This document shows positions 7,997 through 17,764 of a DNA stretch of 64,000 bases, one piece after another. Below the pieces are notes generated by a model. That model made no database searches, had not been told where the DNA came from, and was given only the letters and a program-made list of their open reading frames with translations. The stretch comes from Bacteroidales bacterium. GTDB lineage: Bacteria; Bacteroidota; Bacteroidia; Bacteroidales; Prolixibacteraceae. Each line of letters starts with the position of its first letter. The stretch's first letter is position 1. Position numbers and translations under genes: made by a program. The stretch is taken from positions 1-64,000 of the forward strand of contig JAAYAG010000011.1 in assembly GCA_012719495.1 (NCBI GenBank). Reading direction: 5' to 3'.

Positions 7997-9856
7997 ATGA
8001 ATGCTGGATTTACAACACTCGATTACGCAATATTTATCGTCTATGCGATAGTTATTGTTGGATTAGGTTTATGGCTATCGCGCACCAAAAAAGGCGAAGA
8101 AAAAGACTCTAAAGATTATTTTCTTGCTGGAGGAACACTCTCATGGTGGGCAATTGGAGCCTCACTTATTGCAGCCAACATCTCAGCCGAACACTTTATT
8201 GGAATGTCTGGCTCGGGATTCAGGATCGGATTGGGAATTGCCGCCTATGAATGGATTGCGGCACTTACACTGATACTGGTTGCTAAGTTCTTGTTACCAC
8301 AAATGATCGACAAGAAAATTTTCACCATGCCCCAATTAGCCAACGAACGCTACGGGCAAGGAGTTAGCTTTTTCTTCTCATTCTTCTGGTTACTTGTGTA
8401 TGTTTTCGTTAACCTTACCTCGGTAGCTTGGTTAGGCTCTATAGCCATGGAACAAATCCTTGGAATACCTCGTTCAATTGGAGTTCCCGCATTGCTCATA
8501 TTTGCTGGTGTATACTCAATTTATGGCGGACTTAAGGCCGTAGCTTGGACCGACGTACTCCAAGTAATCTTCCTTGTTGGCGGTGGTTTAATCACTGCAT
8601 GGTTTGCCCTCGACGCAGTTGGCGGAGACGCCGGTGGCGCAATTGAAGGTTTTAAAACAGTACTCAACAGTGTGCGAAATAATCCTGGGGACCTTCATTT
8701 TAATATGATTATCGATCAGGACATCAATGCTACAATTTTCAAAGACCTTCCTGGATTAGCAGTCATTTTTGGAGCAATGTGGCTCACAAATATTGGCTAT
8801 TGGGGTTTCAATCAATACATTATCCAAAAAGGATTGGCTGCTAAAAACCTCAATGAGGCAAAACGCGGACTCATTTTTGCAGGATATTTAAAACTCCTTA
8901 TCCCGCTTCTGGTTGTAATTCCTGGCATTACTGCATACGTATTGTTTACACATCCCGATTTAAGGGGAACATTAGATGGATTAAATGGCAGTATCAATGT
9001 TGCTGACGATGCTTACCCATGGTTGCTTCGTAACTTTGCTCCAAACGGAATTCGTGGGCTTGCTTTTGCCGCGTTGGTTGCAGCCGTAGTATCATCATTA
9101 GCATCAATGCTTAATTCAACATCAACCATTTTTACCCTTGATATCTACAAACCGCTTTTCAACAAACAAGCAACTGAAAGACAGCTTGTTAAAATTGGTC
9201 GGATTTCTGCATTAGTTGCTTTGGTGATTGCCATGGTAGCTGCAAAACCATTATTGGGCGGACTCGATCAGGCATTTCAATACATTCAGGAATACACTGG
9301 TTTTATCTATCCCGGTGTGGTTGTAGTATTTGGTATGGGTATTCTTTGGAAACGGGCTACAAACCGTGCAGCACTTTGGACAACAATAGTAACCCTTCCT
9401 ATAGGTATCTTAATGAAGATTGCCTTACCCGAATTACCATTTATCATTCGAATGGGTTATGTATGTATGATCCTGATTGCAATTGCAATTATACTCACAT
9501 TGACAGACAAGAATCAGGTAAAAGCAGAACCTCTGTCAGAAAAAGACAAGAAAAATTACACCCTTGCCGGTTGGGTTTTTGCCATTATTTCTGCAGTTTG
9601 TATGGTTGCTGGAGTTATCTGGGGAACCAGTCTCTTCGATTTCAACCTGTTACATCTTGGATTCAATTCCATTTTCATGTTAGCCTTCCTGATGGGATTC
9701 CTCTCGATCATGATGTTCACTAACGCAAATTCAACTTCAAAAGACCACAAAGCTTACGACATTAACCCTGCACTTTTCGAAACTGATAAAAAATTCCTTT
9801 TCGGAGCAATGGGCATTGTAATTATCTTTGTTGCACTTTATGCATATTTCTGGTAA
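7997..9856 (+). CDS. sodium:sugar symporter, SSS family (probable arabinose importer)
   Basis: This is an inner-membrane sodium/solute symporter of 619 residues with at least 13 hydrophobic helices. Family marks are the N-terminal membrane entry LDYAIFIVYAIVIVGLGLWL, then KDYFLAGGTLSWWAIGASL and ISAEHFIGMSGSG, which resemble the sodium-binding core of SGLT/vSGLT-type proteins, and later VVSSLASMLNSTSTIFT. Its place between araA and araD implies that L-arabinose is the cargo; the sequence alone cannot fix the sugar. A strong hairpin lies right after its stop codon and may lower expression of araD and araB relative to araA and the transporter. Confidence 0.92.
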   Translation: MNAGFTTLDYAIFIVYAIVIVGLGLWLSRTKKGEEKDSKDYFLAGGTLSWWAIGASLIAANISAEHFIGMSGSGFRIGLGIAAYEWIAALTLILVAKFLLPQMIDKKIFTMPQLANERYGQGVSFFFSFFWLLVYVFVNLTSVAWLGSIAMEQILGIPRSIGVPALLIFAGVYSIYGGLKAVAWTDVLQVIFLVGGGLITAWFALDAVGGDAGGAIEGFKTVLNSVRNNPGDLHFNMIIDQDINATIFKDLPGLAVIFGAMWLTNIGYWGFNQYIIQKGLAAKNLNEAKRGLIFAGYLKLLIPLLVVIPGITAYVLFTHPDLRGTLDGLNGSINVADDAYPWLLRNFAPNGIRGLAFAALVAAVVSSLASMLNSTSTIFTLDIYKPLFNKQATERQLVKIGRISALVALVIAMVAAKPLLGGLDQAFQYIQEYTGFIYPGVVVVFGMGILWKRATNRAALWTTIVTLPIGILMKIALPELPFIIRMGYVCMILIAIAIILTLTDKNQVKAEPLSEKDKKNYTLAGWVFAIISAVCMVAGVIWGTSLFDFNLLHLGFNSIFMLAFLMGFLSIMMFTNANSTSKDHKAYDINPALFETDKKFLFGAMGIVIIFVALYAYFW

Positions 9857-9866
9857 ACAAATACTT

Positions 9867-9889
9867 GGGCACCCTATATTAGGGTGCCC
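9867..9889 (+). terminator. internal hairpin between the symporter gene and araD
   Basis: GGGCACCCTA and TAGGGTGCCC pair perfectly (10 bp) around the 3-base loop TAT. The run after it (ATATTATTAATTT) is U-rich but broken, so this is either a leaky terminator or a 3'-end stabilising hairpin inside the ara operon. Confidence 0.65.
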
Positions 9890-9905
9890 ATATTATTAAT
9901 TTAAT

Positions 9906-10589
9906 ATGGTAGATCAACTAAAAGAAGAAGTTTTTATTGCCAATATCGACTTGGTAAAACATGGCTTGGTAATTTTTACCTGGGGCAATGCCAGCGGAAT
10001 TGACCGTGAAAAAGGCTTGGTTGTAATAAAGCCAAGCGGTGTCGAATACGATTCAATGAAACCAAGCGACATGGTAGTTGTTGATTTGGACGGGAAAGTC
10101 GTGGACGGGAAACTTAAACCCTCGTCAGATCTCATGACCCATTTGGTGCTTTACCGTAATTTTGAGACTATTGGCGGTGTTGTTCACACTCATTCAACCT
10201 ACGCCACAGCATGGGCTCAAGCCGGAAGGTCTATACCCAACATTGGCACAACGCATGCCGATTATTTCGCAAAAGAAATACCTTGCACACGACAAATGAC
10301 TGAAAATGAAATTTTTTCAGCCTACGAATACGAAACCGGGAACGTTATAGTTGAAACATTCAACCAGCTAAACCCGGTAGAAGTTCCTGGGGTTTTGGTA
10401 CAAAACCACGGACCATTTTCGTGGGGAAAGAACGCCCATGATGCTGTACACAACGCTGTAGTCATGGAGCAAGTAGCAAAAATGGCTTCAATTGCATTTG
10501 CTGCAAATCCAGCATTGCAAATGAACCCCTTGCTGATAAAAAAACACTACGAAAGAAAACACGGAAAGAACGCCTATTATGGCCAATAA
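9906..10589 (+). CDS. araD: L-ribulose-5-phosphate 4-epimerase
   Basis: This is a zinc-dependent class II aldolase-fold enzyme turning L-ribulose-5-phosphate into D-xylulose-5-phosphate, the last step of the bacterial arabinose route. The 227-residue length is normal. Visible motifs are WGNASGID (phosphate binding), [14 protein letters not shown] and TTHADYF (zinc histidines), and [12 protein letters not shown] (third zinc histidine). It lies 49 bases after the symporter gene, past the hairpin, and 53 bases before araB. Context separates it from fuculose aldolases of the same fold. Confidence 0.95.
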   Translation: MVDQLKEEVFIANIDLVKHGLVIFTWGNASGIDREKGLVVIKPSGVEYDSMKPSDMVVVDLDGKVVDGKLKPSSDLMTHLVLYRNFETIGGVVHTHSTYATAWAQAGRSIPNIGTTHADYFAKEIPCTRQMTENEIFSAYEYETGNVIVETFNQLNPVEVPGVLVQNHGPFSWGKNAHDAVHNAVVMEQVAKMASIAFAANPALQMNPLLIKKHYERKHGKNAYYGQ

Positions 10590-10642
10590 ATAATAAAGGT
10601 TGAACCGTACAAATAGCGTCAATATCAAAAAAATAAATAACA

Positions 10643-12265
10643 ATGAGTAAATACGTTATAGGATTAGATTATGGAACCGATTCGTGCAGGGCACTAATTG
10701 TCGATGCATCGAACGGACAGGAGATGGCAACCAGTGTAAAATATTACCCACGCTGGAAAGAAGGAAAATATTGTGATCCGTCAAAAAACCAATATCGTCA
10801 ACATCCGCTTGATTATCTGGAAGTAATGGAAGCTTCAATTATTGAAGCCTTGTCGAAATGCGACCCTTCGGTAGCAAAAAATGTTACCGGAATAGCCTTC
10901 GACACAACCGGTAGCACCCCTGCCCTAACCGACAATAACGGGACACCTTTGGCTTTGCTTCCCGAATTTGCTGAAAATCCCAATGCGATGTTTATTCTTT
11001 GGAAAGACCATACCGCAGTAAAAGAAGCCGATGAAATCAACGAACTTGCCCGAAAATGGGAAATCGACTATACAAAATACGAAGGCGGTATATACTCATC
11101 TGAATGGGTTTGGGCCAAAGTATTACACACCTTACGCAACGACAAAACAGTTGCTTCAAAAGCATTTTCCTGGGTAGAATATTGCGACTGGTTGCCTGGA
11201 GTACTCACCGGGAACATAAATCCAGCAACTATTCTCAGAGGTCGCTGTGCTGCTGGCCACAAAGCGTTATGGCATCCCGACTGGAACGGACTTCCACCTG
11301 AAGAATTTTTGGTTGCACTTGGTAAAGAATTAAAAGGTTTCCGCGATCACCTTTTCACTGAAACACATACTAGTAAAGAAAAAGCAGGAACCTTAACCCC
11401 AGAATGGGCTACCAAATTAGGCCTCTCTACCGATGTAATTGTGGGAGTTAGCGCTTTCGATTGCCACATGGGGGCAGTAGGTGCAGAAATTGAACCAAAC
11501 ACACTTGTACGGGTAATCGGAACGTCAACTTGCGATATTATCGTTGCATCGAACGAAGATATGGAAGGAAAACTAATCCCGGGCATCTGCGGACAAGTTG
11601 ATGGTTCTGTAATTCCGGGCATGATTGGCCTAGAAGCTGGACAATCGGCCTTTGGTGACGTATATGCATGGTTTAAAAATGTACTTGCCTGGCCGTTGAA
11701 TTTTATTGACGATGCTGAATTGCGCAAGAGTATTGAAGACAAACTTATTCCAGTCTTATCGGATGAAGCGGCTAAAATTCCAGTGGAAGAATCGACCATT
11801 ATTGCAACCGACTGGCTCAACGGACGACGCACCCCTGATGCTGACCAAAATGTAAAGGCAACAATAACTGGCTTAACACTAGGATCATCAGCTCCTAGAA
11901 TTTTCAGGGCACTGGTTGAAGCTACAGCTTATGGTTCAAAAGCAATTGCTGAACGTTTTATTGAAAATGGTATTGAAATAAAACAAGTAGTTGGTATAGG
12001 TGGAGTTGCAAAAAAATCTTCATTCGTAATGCAAACCTTGGCCGATGTAATGAACATGCCAATTAAAGTGGCCCGTGCAGAACAATGTGTAGCCTTGGGT
12101 GCAGCCATGTTCGCCGCAGTAGCTTCGGGATTATACCCTACCGTTGAAGAAGCACAAAAAGCAATGGGACAGGGATTTGAAAAAACGTACTATCCAATTC
12201 AGCATAATGTTGAAGTATATGAAAAACTTTATCGCGAATATCAGCGTGTAGGTTCAATACTATAA
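10643..12265 (+). CDS. araB: ribulokinase
   Basis: This FGGY-family sugar kinase phosphorylates L-ribulose with ATP. The ATP-binding glycine loop is GLDYGTDSCRALIVD near the N-terminus; GIAFDTTGSTPAL and VGIGGVAKKSSFVMQ are typical later FGGY segments, and FDCHMGAVGAE carries the catalytic Asp. At 540 residues it fits AraB rather than the shorter xylulokinases. It completes the arabinose catabolic set with araA and araD. The GH127 gene starts 7 bases after its stop, so translation is probably coupled. Confidence 0.95.
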   Translation: MSKYVIGLDYGTDSCRALIVDASNGQEMATSVKYYPRWKEGKYCDPSKNQYRQHPLDYLEVMEASIIEALSKCDPSVAKNVTGIAFDTTGSTPALTDNNGTPLALLPEFAENPNAMFILWKDHTAVKEADEINELARKWEIDYTKYEGGIYSSEWVWAKVLHTLRNDKTVASKAFSWVEYCDWLPGVLTGNINPATILRGRCAAGHKALWHPDWNGLPPEEFLVALGKELKGFRDHLFTETHTSKEKAGTLTPEWATKLGLSTDVIVGVSAFDCHMGAVGAEIEPNTLVRVIGTSTCDIIVASNEDMEGKLIPGICGQVDGSVIPGMIGLEAGQSAFGDVYAWFKNVLAWPLNFIDDAELRKSIEDKLIPVLSDEAAKIPVEESTIIATDWLNGRRTPDADQNVKATITGLTLGSSAPRIFRALVEATAYGSKAIAERFIENGIEIKQVVGIGGVAKKSSFVMQTLADVMNMPIKVARAEQCVALGAAMFAAVASGLYPTVEEAQKAMGQGFEKTYYPIQHNVEVYEKLYREYQRVGSIL

Positions 12266-12272
12266 AATTATT

Positions 12273-14237
12273 ATGAGGCTGTTAGCTAATTCAATAGTAG
12301 CAATATTGGGACTTGCAGCAATGGTATCCTGCTCGACTCCTGAAACGGAGAAGGCAGGATATCCCATTAAAGCTGTCGGCATTACCAATGTAGAAGTTAC
12401 CGATGCTTTTTGGCTTCCAAAAATACAAGAAGTACAAACCATCACCATCGACCACTCGCTCAAAAAGTGTGAGACAGAAGGCCGTATGGAAAATTTTCTG
12501 GTTGCCGGCAGAAAAAAAGAAGGAACATATAAAGGTAAAATGCCCTTCGACGACACTGATGTGTACAAAATCATCGAAGGAGCTTCATTATCACTCATCA
12601 GCAATCCGAATCCAGTGCTCGAGACTTACCTCGACTCGATAATCTCGATTATTGCTGTAGGTCAGGAACCAGACGGATACCTAACAACATGGTTTACCAT
12701 CGACAGGAAAACTCCTCCGGCCTGGTGGGTAAAACCATCAACGAACCGTTGGGAGAACGAGCAATCGAGTCATGAACACTATAACAGCGGACACATGTTT
12801 GAAGCTGCCGCTGCACATTACCGTGCCACTGGGAAAAGAAATTTTCTGGATATTGCCTTGAAAAATGCTGATCTTTTGACAGAAAGCTTTGGCCCGGGAA
12901 AACTCACAACACCTCCGGGTCATCAAATTATTGAAACAGGATTGATCCAGTTGTATGAAATTACCGGAAACAAAAAATATCTAGATCTGTCGAAATTTTT
13001 CCTTGACGAAAGAGGCGACTCAACCCATCGGCAACTATGGGGTCCATACAATCAAGACCATTTACCTGTAACCCAGCAAACCGAAGTGGTTGGCCATGCG
13101 GTGAGAGCAGTTTATCAATATTCCGGAATGACCGATATTGCTGTACTTTTTCACGACTCGAGCTACCTTAACGCGGTAAATGCACTTTGGGAAAACATGG
13201 TAAATAAAAAAATTTACATCACAGGAGGATTAGGAGCAAGACACGATGGAGAAGCATTTGGCGACAATTACGAACTTCCCAATAAAACGGCCTACAGCGA
13301 AACCTGTGCTGCAATTGGCAGTGTTGATTGGAACCAGCGCATGTTTCAACTTACAGGAAATGCTAAATATGCTGACGTAATTGAACGCACACTTTATAAT
13401 GGGCTTATTGCAGGAATTTCACTCGACGGAACTCAGTTTTTCTATCCCAATCCACTGGAATCGGACGGAGAATATGCTTTCAATCATGGAGCGGCAACAC
13501 GCCAGCCTTGGTTCGACTGTTCCTGTTGTCCAACAAACCTTATCCGTTTTATCCCGTCGATTCCTGAACACATTTATGCTCAAAATAGCAATAACCTGTA
13601 TGTCAATTTATTCATTTCGAGCAAAGCACAAATCAGCCTCGACAAGCAAGCATTGAATGTTGAGCTACAGACCAATTACCCTTATCATGGAAAAATTACG
13701 CTACATGTTTCGCCAGCAAAACCCTCAACCTTTAACCTGAACCTAAGAATTCCAGGTTGGGCACGTAATGAAGTAACTCCAGGCGACTTGTATTCATATC
13801 GTTCTAATTCAACCGATAACATCGTTCTGAAAGTGAATGGGGAAAATGAACCATTGGTGATGAAAAATGGATATGCAGTAATCTCCAGAAAATGGAAAAA
13901 AGGAGATATTGTAAGTGTTGAATTACCTATTGAAGTAAAACAAGTTATTGCGAATGAAATAGTTGAAGAAGATCGTGATAAAATTGCTTTCGAATACGGA
14001 CCGTTAGTATATTGTGCTGAAGAAGCAGATAATGGCACATTGAATGAAATGAAAATCCCAGCTGACATCAGTTTCAACATAGAAGATTTCAGTGTATTGG
14101 ATGAGAAAACAAAAGCATTAACCACGAATATCGGTGGAAAAACGCTAACACTCATCCCCTATTTTGCATGGTCGAACCGGGGAATTGGAGAAATGAAAGT
14201 ATGGTTCGACAGAGACAAAAATGAAACAAATAATTAA
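12273..14237 (+). CDS. GH127 beta-L-arabinofuranosidase, lipoprotein
   Basis: This glycoside hydrolase family 127 enzyme should release beta-linked L-arabinofuranose from arabinan or arabino-oligosaccharides. The N-terminus ends in AAMVSCST, a lipobox, so the enzyme is probably lipid-anchored on a membrane. The catalytic set known from Bifidobacterium HypBA1 (a cysteine nucleophile held by zinc) is present: SETC at residues 342-345 supplies Glu343 and Cys345, and FDCSCCPTN supplies Cys418 and Cys419. The alpha/alpha-barrel body is followed by beta-rich C-terminal domains (after about 440). It sits between araB and the GH51 gene and feeds the pathway with arabinose. Confidence 0.9.
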   Translation: MRLLANSIVAILGLAAMVSCSTPETEKAGYPIKAVGITNVEVTDAFWLPKIQEVQTITIDHSLKKCETEGRMENFLVAGRKKEGTYKGKMPFDDTDVYKIIEGASLSLISNPNPVLETYLDSIISIIAVGQEPDGYLTTWFTIDRKTPPAWWVKPSTNRWENEQSSHEHYNSGHMFEAAAAHYRATGKRNFLDIALKNADLLTESFGPGKLTTPPGHQIIETGLIQLYEITGNKKYLDLSKFFLDERGDSTHRQLWGPYNQDHLPVTQQTEVVGHAVRAVYQYSGMTDIAVLFHDSSYLNAVNALWENMVNKKIYITGGLGARHDGEAFGDNYELPNKTAYSETCAAIGSVDWNQRMFQLTGNAKYADVIERTLYNGLIAGISLDGTQFFYPNPLESDGEYAFNHGAATRQPWFDCSCCPTNLIRFIPSIPEHIYAQNSNNLYVNLFISSKAQISLDKQALNVELQTNYPYHGKITLHVSPAKPSTFNLNLRIPGWARNEVTPGDLYSYRSNSTDNIVLKVNGENEPLVMKNGYAVISRKWKKGDIVSVELPIEVKQVIANEIVEEDRDKIAFEYGPLVYCAEEADNGTLNEMKIPADISFNIEDFSVLDEKTKALTTNIGGKTLTLIPYFAWSNRGIGEMKVWFDRDKNETNN

Positions 14238-14260
14238 TTATCAATAAAATCAGAAAGCTT

Positions 14261-15796
14261 ATGAAAAAGTTAGTCGTATTTTTTATTGCACTTACCGTAT
14301 TTACGGGGCTGCATGCACAAAACAGCATTGTGCTTCAACCCAATAAAGCCCAAACGGTAATCAACAAAAACATTTACGGGCATTTTTCAGAACACTTGGG
14401 AACATGTATTTACGGAGGAATTTACGTTGGTACAGACTCGAAAATCCCAAACATCGACGGGTACCGCACCGATGTGGTAAATGCATTGAAAGAGATGAAA
14501 ATCCCGGTATTACGTTGGCCAGGCGGCTGTTTTGCCGACACCTACCATTGGAAAGATGGTATTGGGCCAAAAGAAAACCGTCCATCCATTGTGAATGTTC
14601 ACTGGGGCGGTGTTACCGAAGACAATAGTTTCGGCACCCATGAGTTCCTCAATTTCTGCGAGTTAATTGGCACAGAGCCCTATCTCAGCATCAATGTAGG
14701 CTCGGGAACTGTTCAAGAAGCCGCCGAATGGGTTGAATATGTTTCTTCATCGAACGAAAGCCCAATGACAGAACTCCGCAAGAAAAATGGCCGCGAAGAT
14801 CCTTGGGACGTTAAGTTTTGGGGAATTGGAAACGAAACTTGGGGTTGCGGTGGCGATATGCGCCCTGAATATTACGCCGACGTCTATCGCCATTTTGCAG
14901 GCTATGTTCGTGGAAACAACTTGCAAAAGATAGCTGTAGGACCATCGTCGAGTGATTATAACTGGACAGAAAAAATGATGATCGGGCTCCAAGATAAAAA
15001 ACAACTTGTACAAGCCTTGTCACTACACCACTATACTTTGCCAACCAACAGCTGGGTTGGCAGCAAAGGTTCTTCGACTGATTTTGGTGAAGACATGTAT
15101 TTTGCTACGTTGAAGAACACATTAGTCATTGAAGAGTTCATCGAAAAACACCTTGCCATTATGGACAAGTATGATCCTGAGAAAAAGATCAGCCTGGCAG
15201 TAGATGAATGGGGAACCTGGTACGATCCACTTCCTGGTACGAACCCCGGATTCCTTCAACAACAGAACACATTGCGCGATGCATTAGTAGCCGGAACCAA
15301 CCTCAATATCTTCAACAATCACGCCGATCGTATTTCAATGGGCAACATAGCTCAGGTTATCAATGTATTGCAATCAGTTATTCTGACTAAAGAAGACAAA
15401 ATGGTACTCACTCCAACTTACTATGTTTTCAAAATGTATAACGTACACCAAGATGCTAAATTGGTACCATTGAGCTTGGTATGTAATGATTATGAGTTTA
15501 AAGGAGATAAAGTTCCTGCAGTAAATGCCTCTTCATCAATTAAAGACGGTGTTTTAAGCATTACCCTTTGTAACCTTAATCCGAACAAAACCGAAACGGT
15601 GGAATGCAGTCTCGACGCAAAAGAATATAAGGTAGTTGGAGGCAAAATCATCAACGCTAAAAACCTTGCAGACTATAACGACTATGGGCAAGCGGAAAAA
15701 GTAAACATGCAAGACTTCACTGTGGCAAAACCCAAAAACGGAAAACTTAGTATTGAACTCCCTGCCCACTCAGTGGTACTTGTTCAACTTCAATAA
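14261..15796 (+). CDS. GH51 alpha-L-arabinofuranosidase, secreted
   Basis: This retaining exo-enzyme removes alpha-L-arabinofuranosyl side chains or arabinan ends. Residues 1-19 form a clear signal peptide (FFIALTVFTGLHAQ), so it acts in the periplasm or beyond. The acid/base residue is Glu192 in GIGNETWGCGG and the nucleophile is Glu316 in AVDEWGTWY, both standard for GH51. RWPGGCFADTYHW is another hallmark. The 511-residue length matches the barrel plus C-terminal beta-sandwich. Together with the GH127 enzyme it covers alpha and beta linkages. Confidence 0.95.
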   Translation: MKKLVVFFIALTVFTGLHAQNSIVLQPNKAQTVINKNIYGHFSEHLGTCIYGGIYVGTDSKIPNIDGYRTDVVNALKEMKIPVLRWPGGCFADTYHWKDGIGPKENRPSIVNVHWGGVTEDNSFGTHEFLNFCELIGTEPYLSINVGSGTVQEAAEWVEYVSSSNESPMTELRKKNGREDPWDVKFWGIGNETWGCGGDMRPEYYADVYRHFAGYVRGNNLQKIAVGPSSSDYNWTEKMMIGLQDKKQLVQALSLHHYTLPTNSWVGSKGSSTDFGEDMYFATLKNTLVIEEFIEKHLAIMDKYDPEKKISLAVDEWGTWYDPLPGTNPGFLQQQNTLRDALVAGTNLNIFNNHADRISMGNIAQVINVLQSVILTKEDKMVLTPTYYVFKMYNVHQDAKLVPLSLVCNDYEFKGDKVPAVNASSSIKDGVLSITLCNLNPNKTETVECSLDAKEYKVVGGKIINAKNLADYNDYGQAEKVNMQDFTVAKPKNGKLSIELPAHSVVLVQLQ

Positions 15797-15822
15797 TTTG
15801 ACAAATAAAAAAATTTACAACA

Positions 15823-16965
15823 ATGAAAAAAGCATTATATATTACCGCAGCGATTGCCATTATTTTCTTGGCCGCTTGCAACAGCAAATCGACTCCGTTT
15901 ACAAAAACAGTTGAAGCAATTTCAGCAACTAATTTCCAAAAAGATATTGACGGCAAAGCCACTTCGCTTTATACCTTAACAAATCAAAACGGGATGGGAA
16001 TTAAAGTGACCAATTTCGGAGCACGTATTGTGGCCCTTTGTGTGCCCGATAAATCAGGAAAACCTGTAGATGTCGTATTTGGATATAGCACTATAGATGA
16101 ATACCTTAATCAACCAGAAAAATTCTACGGTGCTGCAATTGGTCGTTATGGAAACCGCATTGCTAAGGCAACTTTCAGCATCGATAGTGTAAGCTATAGT
16201 TTAGCTGCAAACAACGGGATTAACCATCTACATGGCGGGCCAAAAGGATATTACGATGTGGTTTGGAATGCAGAACAAAGCAGTCCGTCAAAAGTGATTT
16301 TCACGTACAATTCGGCTGATGGCGAAGAGGGATACCCCGGAAACTTAAGTATTTCAATGACATACGAATTAACCGAAGACAATGGGTTGAAAATTGAATA
16401 TGCAGCCACTACTGATAAAAAGACAATCTGCAACCTCACCAACCACTCGTATTTCAACCTTTCGGGCGAAGGCGAAGCTACGATCAACGACCATCTTTTG
16501 ATGATCAAAGCAGACAAATATACCCCGGTTGATTCAACCTTGATCCCTACAGGAGAGCTTGCACCAGTTGAAGGTACTCCAATGGATTTTACAAAACCAA
16601 CAGCTATTGGTTCGAGAGTTGGCGAAAGCTTTGAACAACTATCGTTTGGCGGCGGCTATGACCACAACTGGGTTATCAGCAAAGAAACTTCAGGCGTTGA
16701 ATTAATTGCCTCACTTGAATCTCCTGTTACTGGTATCAAAATGGAAGTTTATACAGACCAGCCCGGCATTCAATTCTACGGTGGCAACTTCTTAACCGAT
16801 AACGACAAAGGAAAATCAGGAAAACCTTACCAATACCGTAGCGGGTTGTGTCTTGAAACACAACATTTCCCCGATTCACCTAATCAGCCAGAGTTTCCAA
16901 CTACTCTACTCGAGCCAGGCCAGAATTATTCGCACACTTGTATCTACAAGTTCTCAGCCAAATAA
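15823..16965 (+). CDS. galM: aldose 1-epimerase (mutarotase), lipoprotein
   Basis: This GalM-family enzyme interconverts alpha and beta anomers of free aldoses. The N-terminus has a lipobox (IIFLAACNS), so it is membrane-anchored and probably periplasmic, where it would equilibrate arabinose released by the two hydrolases before import. Motifs include GRYGNRIAKATF (substrate arginine), INHLHGGPKGY (catalytic His), LTNHSYFNLSG (second His), and YTDQPGIQFYGGNF plus a C-terminal Glu in LCLETQHFPDSP. It is the last gene of the arabinose operon and is followed by a strong terminator. Confidence 0.93.
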   Translation: MKKALYITAAIAIIFLAACNSKSTPFTKTVEAISATNFQKDIDGKATSLYTLTNQNGMGIKVTNFGARIVALCVPDKSGKPVDVVFGYSTIDEYLNQPEKFYGAAIGRYGNRIAKATFSIDSVSYSLAANNGINHLHGGPKGYYDVVWNAEQSSPSKVIFTYNSADGEEGYPGNLSISMTYELTEDNGLKIEYAATTDKKTICNLTNHSYFNLSGEGEATINDHLLMIKADKYTPVDSTLIPTGELAPVEGTPMDFTKPTAIGSRVGESFEQLSFGGGYDHNWVISKETSGVELIASLESPVTGIKMEVYTDQPGIQFYGGNFLTDNDKGKSGKPYQYRSGLCLETQHFPDSPNQPEFPTTLLEPGQNYSHTCIYKFSAK

Positions 16966-16983
16966 AATCTGGAAAACAGATCA

Positions 16984-17019
16984 AAAAAAGGGGTAACCAT
17001 ATTTGGCTACCCCTTTTTT
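16984..17019. terminator. bidirectional terminator between galM and the flavin reductase-rubredoxin gene
   Basis: GGGGTA (16990-16995) pairs with TACCCC (17008-17013), flanked by an A-run and a matching T-run that serve both strands; CCA and TGG extend the stem inside. It closes the arabinose operon on the plus strand, and its far edge meets the stop codon of the convergent gene. Confidence 0.88.
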
Positions 17020-17732
17020 CATATTTCACGGAAATATTCTTTTGAGGCTCGGCAAATCGGACAAATATAGTCTTCGGGCAGCGCATCGAACGGAGTTCCA
17101 GGAGGTATACCATTTTCCGGCTCACCCAATTCCGGATTGTATGTGTAGCCACAAAGAATACAAATATATTCTGAAGCCAACTCTGAAGGGCTAATCAACT
17201 CTTTTCTAGAGACAGAAAGTAATTCAGGTGGTATAAATGTTGGCGCATTTTCAGGTGAAAGCATTTTGTAATGCTCATGGTAATAGTCGTAAGTAAGCAC
17301 TGGTTCTGCGCTCAATTTTTCGCTATGAGCAACCTCTCCGAAGAAAAGGATGTGACTGCCACAATCGACAGAATTTAACACATTACACTCAAAAAAAGCT
17401 ACTGCACAATCGGTTACAACAGGTACTCCAAGCTGGCCTGTCTTATGTGAATAGTTGCTGAATTTATCGAAATCGCGAGATGAACGGAACCCGAAATCCT
17501 GAATCAATGAAACCGGAAGATCACGCCTGAGTACCGATAACGAGAAAACACCGCGTTTGGAAATTATATCACAACTGTAGTTTTTCTTGCTGCAACTGAT
17601 GGCCAGCACCGAAGGATTCGAAGTAACCTGAAACCCGGTATTGGCGACATAGCCAGATTTTTTCCCTTCATATTCGGAACACACAAGATAAACCCCGTAT
17701 GAAAGTGCATGAAAAGCCTTAAATTCTATCAT
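17019..17732 (-). CDS. flavin reductase-rubredoxin fusion (high-molecular-weight rubredoxin type)
   Basis: Residues 1 to about 165 form an FMN-binding flavin reductase-like domain (split-barrel; SYGVYLVCSEYEGKKSG and TSNPSVLAISCSKKNYSC near the start). Residues 187-235 form a rubredoxin with the iron site Cys191-x2-Cys194 and Cys224-x2-Cys227 (CILCGY and CPICR). Such fusions, known as high-molecular-weight rubredoxin in Moorella, pass electrons from NAD(P)H via flavin to partners such as flavodiiron proteins in oxygen or NO defence. No flavodiiron gene is adjacent, so the partner is unknown. It converges with galM and lies 32 bases after the TIGR01777 gene, so the two minus-strand genes are probably co-transcribed. 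Confidence 0.9.
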   Translation of the reverse strand: MIEFKAFHALSYGVYLVCSEYEGKKSGYVANTGFQVTSNPSVLAISCSKKNYSCDIISKRGVFSLSVLRRDLPVSLIQDFGFRSSRDFDKFSNYSHKTGQLGVPVVTDCAVAFFECNVLNSVDCGSHILFFGEVAHSEKLSAEPVLTYDYYHEHYKMLSPENAPTFIPPELLSVSRKELISPSELASEYICILCGYTYNPELGEPENGIPPGTPFDALPEDYICPICRASKEYFREI

Positions 17733-17764
17733 TTTCTTTTTTTCCTTAAATGTAAATACAATTC

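Noticed and set aside
11347-11832. 161-codon frame antisense to araB
   Set aside because: It lies wholly inside a well-supported gene, is rich in Ser and Pro as mirror frames often are, and has no motif.
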